Of a stretch of DNA of 64,000 nt, positions 43,384-52,201 are shown in pieces. Where the stretch lies: positions 5,939,107 to 6,003,106 of the forward strand of contig OX638329.1 of the NCBI GenBank assembly GCA_951812755.1. Reading direction: 5' to 3'. This stretch comes from an uncultured Latescibacterota bacterium. GTDB lineage: Bacteria; Latescibacterota; UBA2968. A program made the position numbers and the translations under genes. Under the pieces are notes generated by a model that worked only from the letters and a program-made list of their open reading frames with translations, was not told the DNA's origin and ran no database searches. The stretch's first letter is position 1. Every line of letters begins with the position of its first letter.

Positions 43384-45876
43384 ATGATAGATATCAATGA
43401 ACAACACAACATACTGAGCCACGTTGATCTTCTTAGATCTAACCTCGATGTAAATGGCAAAAAGAAAAACCACCTTGGCCAGTTCTTTACACCTGCTCCA
43501 ATAGCTGAGTTCATGGCACAGATGTTTCACATATCAGAAGCATCTGTTCACTTACTCGATGCTGGTGCCGGAATAGGTTCTCTTTCTGCCGCTTTTGTCG
43601 ATTATGTCTGCACACAGAAGCAGGTCCCAAAGGAATTTACAATCACAGCCTATGAAATTGATGCCTCATTGATACCATTTTTAGAAAATACATTGAACGC
43701 TTGCCGCTCAAAATGTGAGCAACTCGGCATGCATTTTAGCTACAAAGTGATCAATGAAGACTTTGTCAAAGCTGCTACATCTGCGCTCAGACAAGATCTG
43801 TTCTCTCCTCATGTCGAGAAGTTCAATTACGCTATTCTCAATCCCCCCTACAAAAAAATTCAGAGTTCTTCTGAACACAGAAAATTGTTGCGTCGCCTTG
43901 GGATTGAAACGAGCAATCTTTATACCGCCTTTCTTGCAATAATCAAAAAATTACTAACTGACGAAGGACAACTCGTTGCAATCACACCGAGAAGCTTCTG
44001 CAATGGACCTTATTTCAAAGCATTTAGAAATGACTTTCTCGAAGAAATGGCATTAAAGAGAATACACATCTTTGAATCCAGAAAAAGGGCCTTCAGCGAT
44101 GATGGTGTGTTGCAAGAAAACATCATTTTCCAGGCGATCAAATCTAAGGCAAAACCATCAAAGATAGCGATTTCATCTCATTCATCTCCCGAAGACCCTC
44201 TATTCTGGAGAGATGTTGAATATGACCAGGTGATATATCCAGAGGACCCCGATAAGTTCATTCACATCATTACAGATGAGACAGACCATCAAATAGCCGA
44301 AAAGATGAAGCATTTTCAATCAACTCTGGAGGAACTCGGCATCTCCGTATCAACGGGCAGAGTTGTCGATTTCCGAGCGAACAAATTCTTGAAACAGATT
44401 CCAAATAAAAAAACCGTGCCCTTAATTTATCCCATGCATTTCCAGCAGGGTTTTGTTGAATGGCCCCCCAATAACAGCAAGAAACCCCATGCCATTATTT
44501 TTTCAGAAGAATCCCAAAATTTATTGGTCCCTTCTGGCATGTATGTTTTAGTAAGGCGTTTCTCTTCAAAGGAAGAAAAGCGCAGAATCGTAGCTGCTAT
44601 CTATGACCCAGAGAGAATAAAATCAGAAACAGTAGGCTTTGAAAACCATCTGAATTATTTCCATTGCAATGGAAAAGGATTGCCCGCAAGTCTTGCAAAA
44701 GGGCTGGCAGTTTTTCTCAATTCAATGATGGTTGACGCTTACTTCAGATTGTTCAACGGCCATACCCAGGTAAATGCTACGGACTTGAGAAGTCTAAAAT
44801 ACCCTTCAAGAGCAAAACTCGAATCTCTGGGGACAAAAATTAAGGACAGATTACCCGATGGTGATGCGTTGGATGATTTAATTGAACAAGAGGTCTTTGA
44901 TATGGCAAATGAAAGCGGGAAACCAGATCCAATCAAAAGAAAACAAAAAATAGAAGCAGCACTCGCAATTCTGAAATCTATTGGTATGCCAGGTGCCCAG
45001 CAAAATGAGCGTTCAGCATTAACCCTGCTGGCATTGACTGACGTAAAGTCTGAAATGCAGTGGAAGAATGCGAATAATCCTTTGATTGGCATCACACCCA
45101 TCATGAATTTTGCGGCTGACCATTATGGGAAACAATACGCACCAAATACGAGAGAGACAGTCAGAAGACAGACAGTACATCAATTTTTGGATGCTGGCAT
45201 TATCCGCATCAACCCCGATGCCCCTGATAGACCGACCAACAGCCCTAATACGGTATATCAAATTGAAGATTCTACGCTTGACCTGATCCGCTCTTATGGC
45301 AGTGCAAACTGGAATGAAGAATTAAAAAGATTCTTGCAATCAATAGAGACTTTGCAAGCGAAGTATGCACAGGAGCGTCAGGAACGAAAAATCCCCGTTG
45401 ATATTTCAAACACAACCCAGGTAAATCTCTCTCCTGGGGGACAGAACGAGCTTGTTAAGAAAATTATCGACGATATGTTTCCAAATTTCGCACCTGAAGG
45501 CACGATAATCTATCTTGGGGATACCGCCAGCAAATTTGCCTATTTTGACAGGAAAGCACTTGAAATGTTAGGTGTGGACATTGAAGACCACGGCAAGATG
45601 CCAGATGTGGTCATTCATCATCAGAAGAAAAATTGGTTGCTGCTTATTGAAGCTGTAACCAGCCATGGCCCTGTTGACCCAAAACGCCGAGGAGAGTTGC
45701 AACAACTCTTTGAAACCTCAAAAGCAGGACTTGTTTTTATTACAACATTTTTGACTCGAAGAGATATGATGAGATATCTTCCTGAAATCTCCTGGGAGAC
45801 AGAAGTCTGGATCGCTGAATCTCCGACGCATATGATACACTTTGACGGGGAGAGATTTTTAGGGCCTTATGAATAA
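43384..45876 (+). CDS. Single-chain type II restriction-modification enzyme: N6-adenine methyltransferase fused to BsuBI/PstI-type endonuclease
   Basis: 830 aa. The N-terminal half is an N6-adenine methyltransferase: GQFFTPAPIAEFMA (about 32-45), motif I LLDAGAGIGSLSAAF (about 57-71) and motif IV AILNPPYKKI (about 153-162; NPPY). A specificity-type region (about 300-520) follows. The middle (about 540-670; MPGAQQNERSALTLLALTDV, then NPLIGITPIMNFAADHYGKQ) matches the N-terminal helical domain of BsuBI/PstI endonucleases, and the C-terminus (about 735-830) the catalytic core with KMPDVVIHHQKKNWLLLIEA and VTSHGPVDPKRRGEL, giving PD...E-A-x-T/S residues. BsuBI and PstI cut CTGCAG with separate genes; here both activities sit on one polypeptide. 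Sequence specificity is not proven by homology. Confidence 0.85.
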   Translation: MIDINEQHNILSHVDLLRSNLDVNGKKKNHLGQFFTPAPIAEFMAQMFHISEASVHLLDAGAGIGSLSAAFVDYVCTQKQVPKEFTITAYEIDASLIPFLENTLNACRSKCEQLGMHFSYKVINEDFVKAATSALRQDLFSPHVEKFNYAILNPPYKKIQSSSEHRKLLRRLGIETSNLYTAFLAIIKKLLTDEGQLVAITPRSFCNGPYFKAFRNDFLEEMALKRIHIFESRKRAFSDDGVLQENIIFQAIKSKAKPSKIAISSHSSPEDPLFWRDVEYDQVIYPEDPDKFIHIITDETDHQIAEKMKHFQSTLEELGISVSTGRVVDFRANKFLKQIPNKKTVPLIYPMHFQQGFVEWPPNNSKKPHAIIFSEESQNLLVPSGMYVLVRRFSSKEEKRRIVAAIYDPERIKSETVGFENHLNYFHCNGKGLPASLAKGLAVFLNSMMVDAYFRLFNGHTQVNATDLRSLKYPSRAKLESLGTKIKDRLPDGDALDDLIEQEVFDMANESGKPDPIKRKQKIEAALAILKSIGMPGAQQNERSALTLLALTDVKSEMQWKNANNPLIGITPIMNFAADHYGKQYAPNTRETVRRQTVHQFLDAGIIRINPDAPDRPTNSPNTVYQIEDSTLDLIRSYGSANWNEELKRFLQSIETLQAKYAQERQERKIPVDISNTTQVNLSPGGQNELVKKIIDDMFPNFAPEGTIIYLGDTASKFAYFDRKALEMLGVDIEDHGKMPDVVIHHQKKNWLLLIEAVTSHGPVDPKRRGELQQLFETSKAGLVFITTFLTRRDMMRYLPEISWETEVWIAESPTHMIHFDGERFLGPYE

Positions 45877-45890
45877 CGACTTCATAGATC

Positions 45891-47000
45891 CTACAACCTA
45901 TCCACCTGCGTCTCTCCGCGCTTCAGCTCTTCCATAAGCTCATCGTATCGATCCCGATCAACCGGCATAGCGACCTCTTCTTTTCGCAGAGCCGAAAGCA
46001 CAATCGCGTTAATCAGCTCCAGTGTTCGCCGCGCCGTCACCCCATCTGTAATCGCCTCGCCACCATCCAGAATCGCCGAAACAAAACTCTCCATTAGAGT
46101 TGGTCCCCCCTCATCGGACGGCACATCCTCCCAGTTAATGTTTGGCTGATGCCCCTTTGCCCCCTTTATAAACGCCCGCATAGGCGCCTCGTATCGTCCC
46201 AGCCGAAACACATCTGGCACCTTTGAATTGGCATTCTTCTCATCCCGAAACTCAATCGTACCCAGATCCCCTGAAATCTGCCTGTAATTCAACCGCCTAT
46301 CACACGTACTCAACTGCACATTCGCATGGGCACCACAGGCAAAGCGGATATTGGCAACAACCGTATCCTCAATCTCCACACGATGACCCCAATTGCACAT
46401 CATCGCAGAAACCGCAACCGGATCGCCCACCATCCAGCACAGCAAATCCAGATCGTGACTCGTCTGATTCATCAGCACCCCACCCCCTGCGTGCTCCCAG
46501 GTACACCGCCATATATCCCGGTCGTAATACACCTCTGGCCGCGTCTCAATCCACATCCACAGCACGCGGTAAATCTCTCCCAGCGCCCCCTCATCAATCA
46601 GCCGCTTCAGCGCGCGATTGCCGGGAAACGTGCGATAATTGTGCCCCACAGCCAGCTTCAAATCCCGCGCCTGCGCCGCCTCGATCATCCTATCTGCTTC
46701 AGAAACCGTATTCGCAATCGGCTTCTCCACAAAAGTATGCAACCCCGCCTCCAAACAATGCAATCCCATCGGCGCGTGGAGATGGTGCGGCGTGGCAATC
46801 ACCACCGCATCCAGATCCTCGGCCTCGATCATCTCCCGGTAATCGCCCCAGGCACGCGCACCCCGTTCTTCTCCCACCTGCCGCGCATAATCCAGATCCA
46901 AATCTGCCACCGCCACCAACTCCGCCCGATCCAATCCTGAAATCTCCCGCACATGCTGCCCGCCCATGCCCTTCAAGCCGACCACACCGAACCTGACCAT
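45891..47000 (-). CDS. Gfo/Idh/MocA-family oxidoreductase
   Basis: 369 aa, full length. N-terminal Rossmann VGLKGMGGQHVREI (about 6-19), VATPHHLHAPMGLHCLEAGL (about 70-89) and the dinucleotide-binding EKPIANTVSEAD (about 95-106) with the EKP motif. GGGVLMNQTSHDLDLLCWMV (about 172-191) carries the active-site His. RBS GGAGGAG is 8 nt before ATG. It follows rhamnulokinase by 13 nt on the same strand, so it probably oxidises a sugar or cyclitol in the same pathway. Confidence 0.88.
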   Translation of the reverse strand: MVRFGVVGLKGMGGQHVREISGLDRAELVAVADLDLDYARQVGEERGARAWGDYREMIEAEDLDAVVIATPHHLHAPMGLHCLEAGLHTFVEKPIANTVSEADRMIEAAQARDLKLAVGHNYRTFPGNRALKRLIDEGALGEIYRVLWMWIETRPEVYYDRDIWRCTWEHAGGGVLMNQTSHDLDLLCWMVGDPVAVSAMMCNWGHRVEIEDTVVANIRFACGAHANVQLSTCDRRLNYRQISGDLGTIEFRDEKNANSKVPDVFRLGRYEAPMRAFIKGAKGHQPNINWEDVPSDEGGPTLMESFVSAILDGGEAITDGVTARRTLELINAIVLSALRKEEVAMPVDRDRYDELMEELKRGETQVDRL

Positions 47001-47013
47001 AACGCTCTCCTCC

Positions 47014-48486
47014 TTAAATCACCTGTTGAAATTTCTCAAACGCCTCGTCCCAGGCATCCGCATCCGTCGGGCTGTATGTCTTAATCGCAGTAGAAGCGCG
47101 CACAATATCCCGGAGTTCATCCAAAGAACCAATCTGCCCTTTGCCCATCGCCTGCATCAAAAGATTGCCCATTGCCGTAGCTTCAGCCGGGCCTGACAGC
47201 ACCGCGCGCCCTGTTGCAGAAGCGATAAACTGGCACAAAAGCGTATTGTGTATGCCCCCACCCACAATGTGAATATCCCCGAGCGTCTTGCCCAATACAT
47301 CTTCGAGCTGACCCAGAACAAAGCGACACTTAAGCGCCAGACTCTCCAGCGCCGTGCGAATAATATCCCCTTCGCTATCGGGCAACCTTTGACCCGTGCG
47401 CCTGCAAAAATCCCGGATGCGGGACGGCATATCCCCGGGCGTGCCAAAATCCGCGTGATCCGGATCGATAAACGACGCGAGCCTATCTGACGCCATCGCC
47501 AGCCCCATCAACTCCTCCCACGAATACTCTTTCCCCGCCAAAGCCCACACGCGGCGGCACTCCTGCACGATCCACAGCCCCGAAATATTCTTCAGAAATC
47601 GAATCGTATGATCAACACCGCCCTCATTGGTAAAATTGTGCGCGAGCGCACTTTGATTAATCGCGGGCGCGGGCAGTTCCGCACCCATCAACGCCCACGT
47701 GCCACAACTGATATAAACCGCATCGGGCGAAGAATGGGGCACAGCCGCAACCGCCGATCCCGTATCGTGACAAGCCGGTGCAATCACATCAACAGGTGCA
47801 ATACCCATCTCATCCGCAATGCTCTTGCGCATGGGACCCAGCACCGTACCTGGCGACACCACATCCGGAAGCATATCCGTGGGAATATCGAGTGCATTGA
47901 GCATTGATTTTGCCCAGGCATTCTCGCGCGGATTGTAGAACTGCGTGGTAGTTGCATTGGAATACTCACACACCTTCATACCCGTGAACCAGAAATTGAA
48001 CAAATCGGGCATCGTGAGAAACGTGCGCGCAATATCGAGTTGGGGCGACTGCGACAGACGCTGCGCGAGCAACTGATACAGCGTGTTAAGCTCCATAAAC
48101 TGAATACCCGTATGCTCGAAAATCTCCTCGCGAGAAACGCGCTCAAACGCCACCTCCATCATCCCCTGTGTGCGCTCATCGCGGTAACAAAAGGGATTGC
48201 CGAGCAAATTGTCCTGCGCGTCGAGCAAGCCATAATCGACCCCCCACGTATCACAGCCCATGCCATTGAGTGGTTCCCCCGACCGAACAGCGAGACGCAA
48301 CCCCGTACACATCTCGTCAAACAGCCGCAGCGCATCCCAATAATAGTGATTGCCAACAGGTATCCCCTGATTGGGAAAACGGTGAATCTCTTCAATATCC
48401 AGACGCGCGCCATCAAAACGCCCCAAAACAGCCCGGCCGCTGGACGCACCCAAATCATAAGCGAGATAATTGGTCGTCGATGCCAT
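47014..48486 (-). CDS. rhaB: Rhamnulokinase
   Basis: 490 aa from ATG 48486 (TGGAGTTCTCT upstream), the same length as E. coli RhaB (489). FGGY-type kinase: AYDLGASSGRAVLG (about 8-21, phosphate-binding), GCDTWGVDYGLLD (about 80-92; catalytic Asp follows), NATTTQFYNPRENAW (about 176-190) and PACHDTGSAVAAVP (about 239-252; ATPase phosphate-2 with catalytic Asp region). HIVGGGIHNTLLCQFIASAT (about 405-424) is the adenosine site. It phosphorylates L-rhamnulose to L-rhamnulose-1-phosphate. The neighbouring rhaA and rhaD genes are not in this window. Confidence 0.88.
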   Translation of the reverse strand: MASTTNYLAYDLGASSGRAVLGRFDGARLDIEEIHRFPNQGIPVGNHYYWDALRLFDEMCTGLRLAVRSGEPLNGMGCDTWGVDYGLLDAQDNLLGNPFCYRDERTQGMMEVAFERVSREEIFEHTGIQFMELNTLYQLLAQRLSQSPQLDIARTFLTMPDLFNFWFTGMKVCEYSNATTTQFYNPRENAWAKSMLNALDIPTDMLPDVVSPGTVLGPMRKSIADEMGIAPVDVIAPACHDTGSAVAAVPHSSPDAVYISCGTWALMGAELPAPAINQSALAHNFTNEGGVDHTIRFLKNISGLWIVQECRRVWALAGKEYSWEELMGLAMASDRLASFIDPDHADFGTPGDMPSRIRDFCRRTGQRLPDSEGDIIRTALESLALKCRFVLGQLEDVLGKTLGDIHIVGGGIHNTLLCQFIASATGRAVLSGPAEATAMGNLLMQAMGKGQIGSLDELRDIVRASTAIKTYSPTDADAWDEAFEKFQQVI

Positions 48487-48714
48487 AGAGAACTCCATTG
48501 GAAAAAGCATCCGCAGATGAACGCAGATACACACAGATGAAAGGCACCTCTCCCCGCAACAGAGCGAGGCTGAAAAATAAATACAAGGGCAACCACAGCA
48601 CTGATACGAGAGGCCATCCCACAATTCAATTTTTCGTATTGTATTTATACAATTCAGTGGCTATTATAGGACGCGGTTGGGAAGTGTCAAGTATTTCGTT
48701 ATCAGGAGTGTATT
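48487..48714. other. Spacer with divergent leader elements
   Basis: Holds the GAACGCAGAT short-repeat piece (about 48515) and a leader TTTTTCGTATTGTATTTATA (about 48632-48651) that recurs, partly changed, at about 49579-49598 after the truncated gene. No gene visible. Confidence 0.4.
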
Positions 48715-49578
48715 ATGAGCAAAGATTTGAAAGCAGTTTTTCATTTTTGGAAGCGTTTTGCGTGTCAAAATGGCCTGAATCGCCGCGATTTAATCAAAGG
48801 CGTCGCCGCCGCAAGTCTCGGGCTCGCAGCCGGAACCTTCGGCGCGCCACAGCTCTACGGAAATTCAAACGTATCGAAATCAAAACTACGCAATCGTATC
48901 CAACTCGAAAACGCCGAGCGTGGAACGCGGGACTGGTTGCTCACTAAGACCGACATCAACGACATCGAACCGGTGGCGTTGTGGCGTTCCCCGCGAATCG
49001 AGGGCTACTGCTCCGAGACGAGCGTGAGCGCTGGCGACACGATCAAGGTCATGGTGAGCACGAACCCGGTATCGGAGTTCAGCCTCGAAATCTACCGCAC
49101 GGGTTACTACGGCGGCACCGGTGGGCGGTTCATGAAGCGTTTCGATTCGATGCCGGGTAAAACCCAACCGGATCCCCCAATCGGCGAGAACCGTCTGCGC
49201 GAATGCAAGTGGGAACCTTCCGTAGAATTCGAGATTCCAGACGATTGGCTGAGCGGCGTCTATCTGGGCAAACTCACTGCGAAAGAAGAGGGCGTGCAAA
49301 GCTACGTCATCTTTATTGTGCGCGATGATCGCCCCTGCGATTTGCTCTTCCAGTGTAGCGACATGACCTGGCAAGCCTACAACAGTTGGCCTACTAACGA
49401 GTGGTCTCTTTACCACAACGACGAGAATGGCTACACGGGATATAAGAAAAGAAAAAAGTGGAGCACCAACGCGAACGATACCGGGTGGGTGAGTTTTGAC
49501 CGTCCTTACGCCAATTTTTGCATGGACCATCTCATCGATCGCCTCAATTCAGACATCCGCATCCGTCGGGCAATCTGA
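48715..49578 (+). pseudogene. Truncated copy of the dimethylformamidase-like Tat-exported protein
   Basis: The first about 273 codons are nearly identical to the 52202-53833 gene: Tat signal NRRDLIKGVAAASLGLAAGT, then RTGYYGGTGGRFMKRFDS. Similarity stops after SFDRPYA (about 49510), and 16-17 unrelated codons ending DIRIRRAI follow before the stop. The catalytic C-terminal half is absent, so the gene is not functional as a DMFase-like enzyme. A RBS (AGGAGTG) is still present, so a truncated protein may be made. Confidence 0.8.
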
Positions 49579-49662
49579 TTTTTCGCATTGTATTTACATC
49601 ACTCATTTGCTATTATAAGGTACAGTAGTAAAGTATCTCATTTTTTTGAGTGAATTATAGGT

Positions 49663-49857
49663 CAATACTTCGGACAGTTTTTGGCTGTAGAAGGTTCTTT
49701 GAAATCAACAAGTTAGATGAGGCCAGATGTTTTATTTTAAACTTAGGTCTGCACCCTGAGTTTGATAAAAAAACAGATCATTCCATAAATATTTGTTTTA
49801 TAGAAACTTAGAATTTTTGGCTGGTTAAAAATCTATCGAAAAGTGTCCGAACCATTG
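49663..49857. mobile_element. 195-bp MITE, non-autonomous derivative of the 15.7-kb IS
   Basis: Ends CAATACTTCGGACAG (49663-49677) and GTGTCCGAACCATTG (49843-49857) match the IS terminal repeats; the interior has no transposase sequence. A 6-bp target duplication ATAGGT flanks it (49657-49662 and 49858-49863). It could be moved in trans by the IS transposase. Confidence 0.85.
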
Positions 49858-49894
49858 ATAGGTGGAAATTGATAGGACAATAAGTGACTAATCC

Positions 49895-50095
49895 ATGAAG
49901 CCAGAATACGATTTCTCCAAAGCCGAAAGAGGAAAATTTTACCGCAAGGGCGCTGAAATTCGGCTGCCGATTTACCTTGATGCGAAACTCCAGCACCGGC
50001 TTGAACAGATCGCGGAGAAAAGAGGCAAAGATTTGGGTGAAGTGGTGAATCAAATCTTAATTACAGAAGTGGAACGAGTTGACGCATTGCCCTGA
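49895..50095 (+). CDS. Small antitoxin-like protein
   Basis: 66 aa. MKPEYDFSKAERGKFYRKGA then EIRLPIYLDAKLQHRLEQIA and KRGKDLGEVVNQIL. The N-terminal EYDFSKAERGKFY block is widespread in RHH-type antitoxin-like proteins with no known toxin; the second half looks like a ribbon-helix-helix. No toxin gene is visible beside it. The MITE ends 38 bp upstream. Confidence 0.65.
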   Translation: MKPEYDFSKAERGKFYRKGAEIRLPIYLDAKLQHRLEQIAEKRGKDLGEVVNQILITEVERVDALP

Positions 50096-50124
50096 TGTCC
50101 TCCACATATTGCAAAATTTTAAAA

Positions 50125-50151
50125 CCCCTGGAGAGATATACTCTTCAGGGG
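50125..50151 (+). terminator. Hairpin terminator
   Basis: Arms CCCCTG-GAGAG (50125-50135) and CTCTT-CAGGGG (50141-50151) after the small antitoxin-like gene. No long T-tract. Confidence 0.5.
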
Positions 50152-50208
50152 TGATTTAGTTGGATAGATTTGGATTGCAAGCAGTGGGGAGAATTTGGAG
50201 AAATTTCG

Positions 50209-50751
50209 TCACGCCACTATCATATCATCTAACAGGCGTCTGAATTCTTCAAGATCGGACGCCTGTATCGCCGCACAATGTAATTGCTTGAGTCGTTGCA
50301 CATCTTTAATACCCGCAATACGCGCGGTCAACTGCCTCACCTCGTCCGTATCAAAGCGAAGGTCTAACACTTCACGGAGAAATTTGATGGCGTATTTTCT
50401 GCTCCCTTCCTCAAAACCTTCTTCGACGACTAGCTGACCAATGGATGATTCGGACCTGAACGCCTCCGATAACAAGTCTTGAAACGCCGCCAGAGTAGGC
50501 ACCTGTATCGCCGCACGATGGAACCTATTGAGGCTTTCCAAATCTTCGAGGGCCGCAATACGGGCAGCCAGCAGCCAGGCCTGGTCAGAGTCGGGATCAA
50601 AGCGCAGTTCTAAAGCTTTTAAAATAAATTCGATAGCGCGTTCTCTACTTGCTTGAACAAATGCTTTTGTGATGATTTCTTGGGCAGGTTTCGATTCGTA
50701 GAACCAACCTGGTAGCTTCCGAGATGGTGGCGAGAATGGTTGTCGAGTCAT
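50209..50751 (-). CDS. Hypothetical protein with two tandem helical repeats (DUF4351-like)
   Basis: 180 aa. Two about 75-residue repeats: ERAIEFILKALELRFD...ARIAALEDLESLNRFHRAAIQ (in parts) and RKYAIKFLREVLDLRFD...ARIAGIKDVQRLKQLHCAAIQ. Both resemble the C-terminal helical domain that follows PD-(D/E)XK transposase-like (Rpn/DUF4351) proteins. No nuclease domain is present. Function unknown; it may be a remnant of a larger Rpn-family protein. Confidence 0.6.
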   Translation of the reverse strand: MTRQPFSPPSRKLPGWFYESKPAQEIITKAFVQASRERAIEFILKALELRFDPDSDQAWLLAARIAALEDLESLNRFHRAAIQVPTLAAFQDLLSEAFRSESSIGQLVVEEGFEEGSRKYAIKFLREVLDLRFDTDEVRQLTARIAGIKDVQRLKQLHCAAIQASDLEEFRRLLDDMIVA

Positions 50752-50943
50752 AGTATCAATCCTTGTAATTAAAAATTGGGAGTGGGGGGCAATGAACTGC
50801 TACGCAGTTATACACCGCTCCTCAATTCTCTTTATTAGATGCCAGACAAACACTCATAAATTGATATTCCAAAAGTACTGTGTTATACTACAAAAGTCAA
50901 TGAGAGGTCTCAAGAGGATAACGAAACGGAGCAATACAAAATC

Positions 50944-51201
50944 ATGAACCGTCTTTCACGACAAGAGCAAATCCGTATTTTTCGATATTTATTTCCTATC
51001 GCTTTTGTCCTGTCGTTATTGTTGTACGGCATTTTTGGTTCAAAGGTGATATGGAATGCGGTCTTATATCTGGCGATTGCCACATTTATCTTGCGGATGA
51101 TACGCATGTGGCTGGAGCTTAAGGCAGAAAAAAAGATCAAAAAAAGGGAATGTAATGGCAAAAGAGAAAAATTCAGAAGCTGTTTTAAAGAAAGGAGGTA
51201 A
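50944..51201 (+). CDS. Small membrane protein
   Basis: 85 aa. Two predicted transmembrane helices (YLFPIAFVLSLLLYGIF, about 15-31, and VIWNAVLYLAIATFILRMI, about 35-53) followed by a very basic tail (LKAEKKIKKRECNGKREKF). I do not recognise the family. It ends 4 nt before the next gene's ATG, so they probably share a transcript. Confidence 0.5.
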   Translation: MNRLSRQEQIRIFRYLFPIAFVLSLLLYGIFGSKVIWNAVLYLAIATFILRMIRMWLELKAEKKIKKRECNGKREKFRSCFKERR

Positions 51202-51205
51202 GGGA

Positions 51206-52141
51206 ATGCCGAAAACAAAGAAACTCACACGCACAGCGAGGCTTGCCAATAAGGGCCTCATTCATCCCCCACCCTGGCTGCCAGACAACATGATGCTCGA
51301 AGGACTAACCGGATCTTTTGCCTACGGATGCGAAGACCCCAAAAAGGCTGATCGGGATATTATCGGAATCGTCATCCCTCCAAAGACAGTTATTTTCCCC
51401 CACCTTGCAGGATATATCCAGGGTTTCGGTACACAACCCCCAAAGTTCGATCAATTCCAGGCGCACGGCATAGAAGCAAAGGATGAGCGGAAAACTTATG
51501 ACATTGCGATCTACAACATCGTGAAATTCTTCCAGCTTGCAATGGAGAATAATCCAAATATGGTGGAGATTCTATTCCTGCCTCCCAGATGTCTGTTATC
51601 TACCTCCCAGATTTATGATCGCATGCGGCAAAGCCGAAAAGCTTTTTTGCACAAGGGGGCATACCACAAGTTTTTGGGTTATGCCCATTCCCAGCTCAAG
51701 AAGCTCGATGCAGAAAGCCGCACAAACCCGCGCCGGCAATCAGATATCGAACAGTTTGGATATGATACCAAATTCGGGTATCATTTGGTTCGCCTGGCAT
51801 ACGAGTGCGAAATGATCATGCGAGAAGGCGATATTGTGCTTGATCGGTATAAAGAAATCTACAAGTCAATCCGTCGGGGAGAATGGACAAAGGAGCAGCT
51901 CAGGGAATTCTTTGATCGCAAAAAAGCGGAACTCGACAAGCTCTATGATGATAAGGAAAGTCCAATACCGCACAGGCCTGACGAAGACAAGATCAAGGCA
52001 TTACTCCTGGAATGTCTCGAGATCCATTATGGTTCTCTAAATACCACCATCGCCAAAGACGTATCAGTTGAGGCCCTGCTCGATGAGATAGAGTTGGTGA
52101 CTTCAAAATATCGCAAACAAACCGAAGGCAAAAAGGATTAG
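51206..52141 (+). CDS. Predicted nucleotidyltransferase (COG3541-like, DNA polymerase beta superfamily)
   Basis: 311 aa from ATG 51206 (GGAGGT 6 nt upstream, strong); an upstream ATG at 51155 also has a purine-rich site and would add 17 residues. GLTGSFAYGCEDPKKADRDI (about 33-52) contains the G-S and D-x-D metal residues of pol-beta nucleotidyltransferases. YNIVKFFQLAMENNPNMVEI and HKFLGYAHSQLKKL continue the family pattern. Target and nucleotide are unknown; related enzymes add nucleotides to RNA or protein, sometimes in toxin or repair systems. Confidence 0.75.
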   Translation: MPKTKKLTRTARLANKGLIHPPPWLPDNMMLEGLTGSFAYGCEDPKKADRDIIGIVIPPKTVIFPHLAGYIQGFGTQPPKFDQFQAHGIEAKDERKTYDIAIYNIVKFFQLAMENNPNMVEILFLPPRCLLSTSQIYDRMRQSRKAFLHKGAYHKFLGYAHSQLKKLDAESRTNPRRQSDIEQFGYDTKFGYHLVRLAYECEMIMREGDIVLDRYKEIYKSIRRGEWTKEQLREFFDRKKAELDKLYDDKESPIPHRPDEDKIKALLLECLEIHYGSLNTTIAKDVSVEALLDEIELVTSKYRKQTEGKKD

Positions 52142-52201
52142 CGGCATTTCCTCATGTTCTGGTGGGTTGCAAATTTATAGCCTTTTGCAGGAGTGTGTAT
52201 T

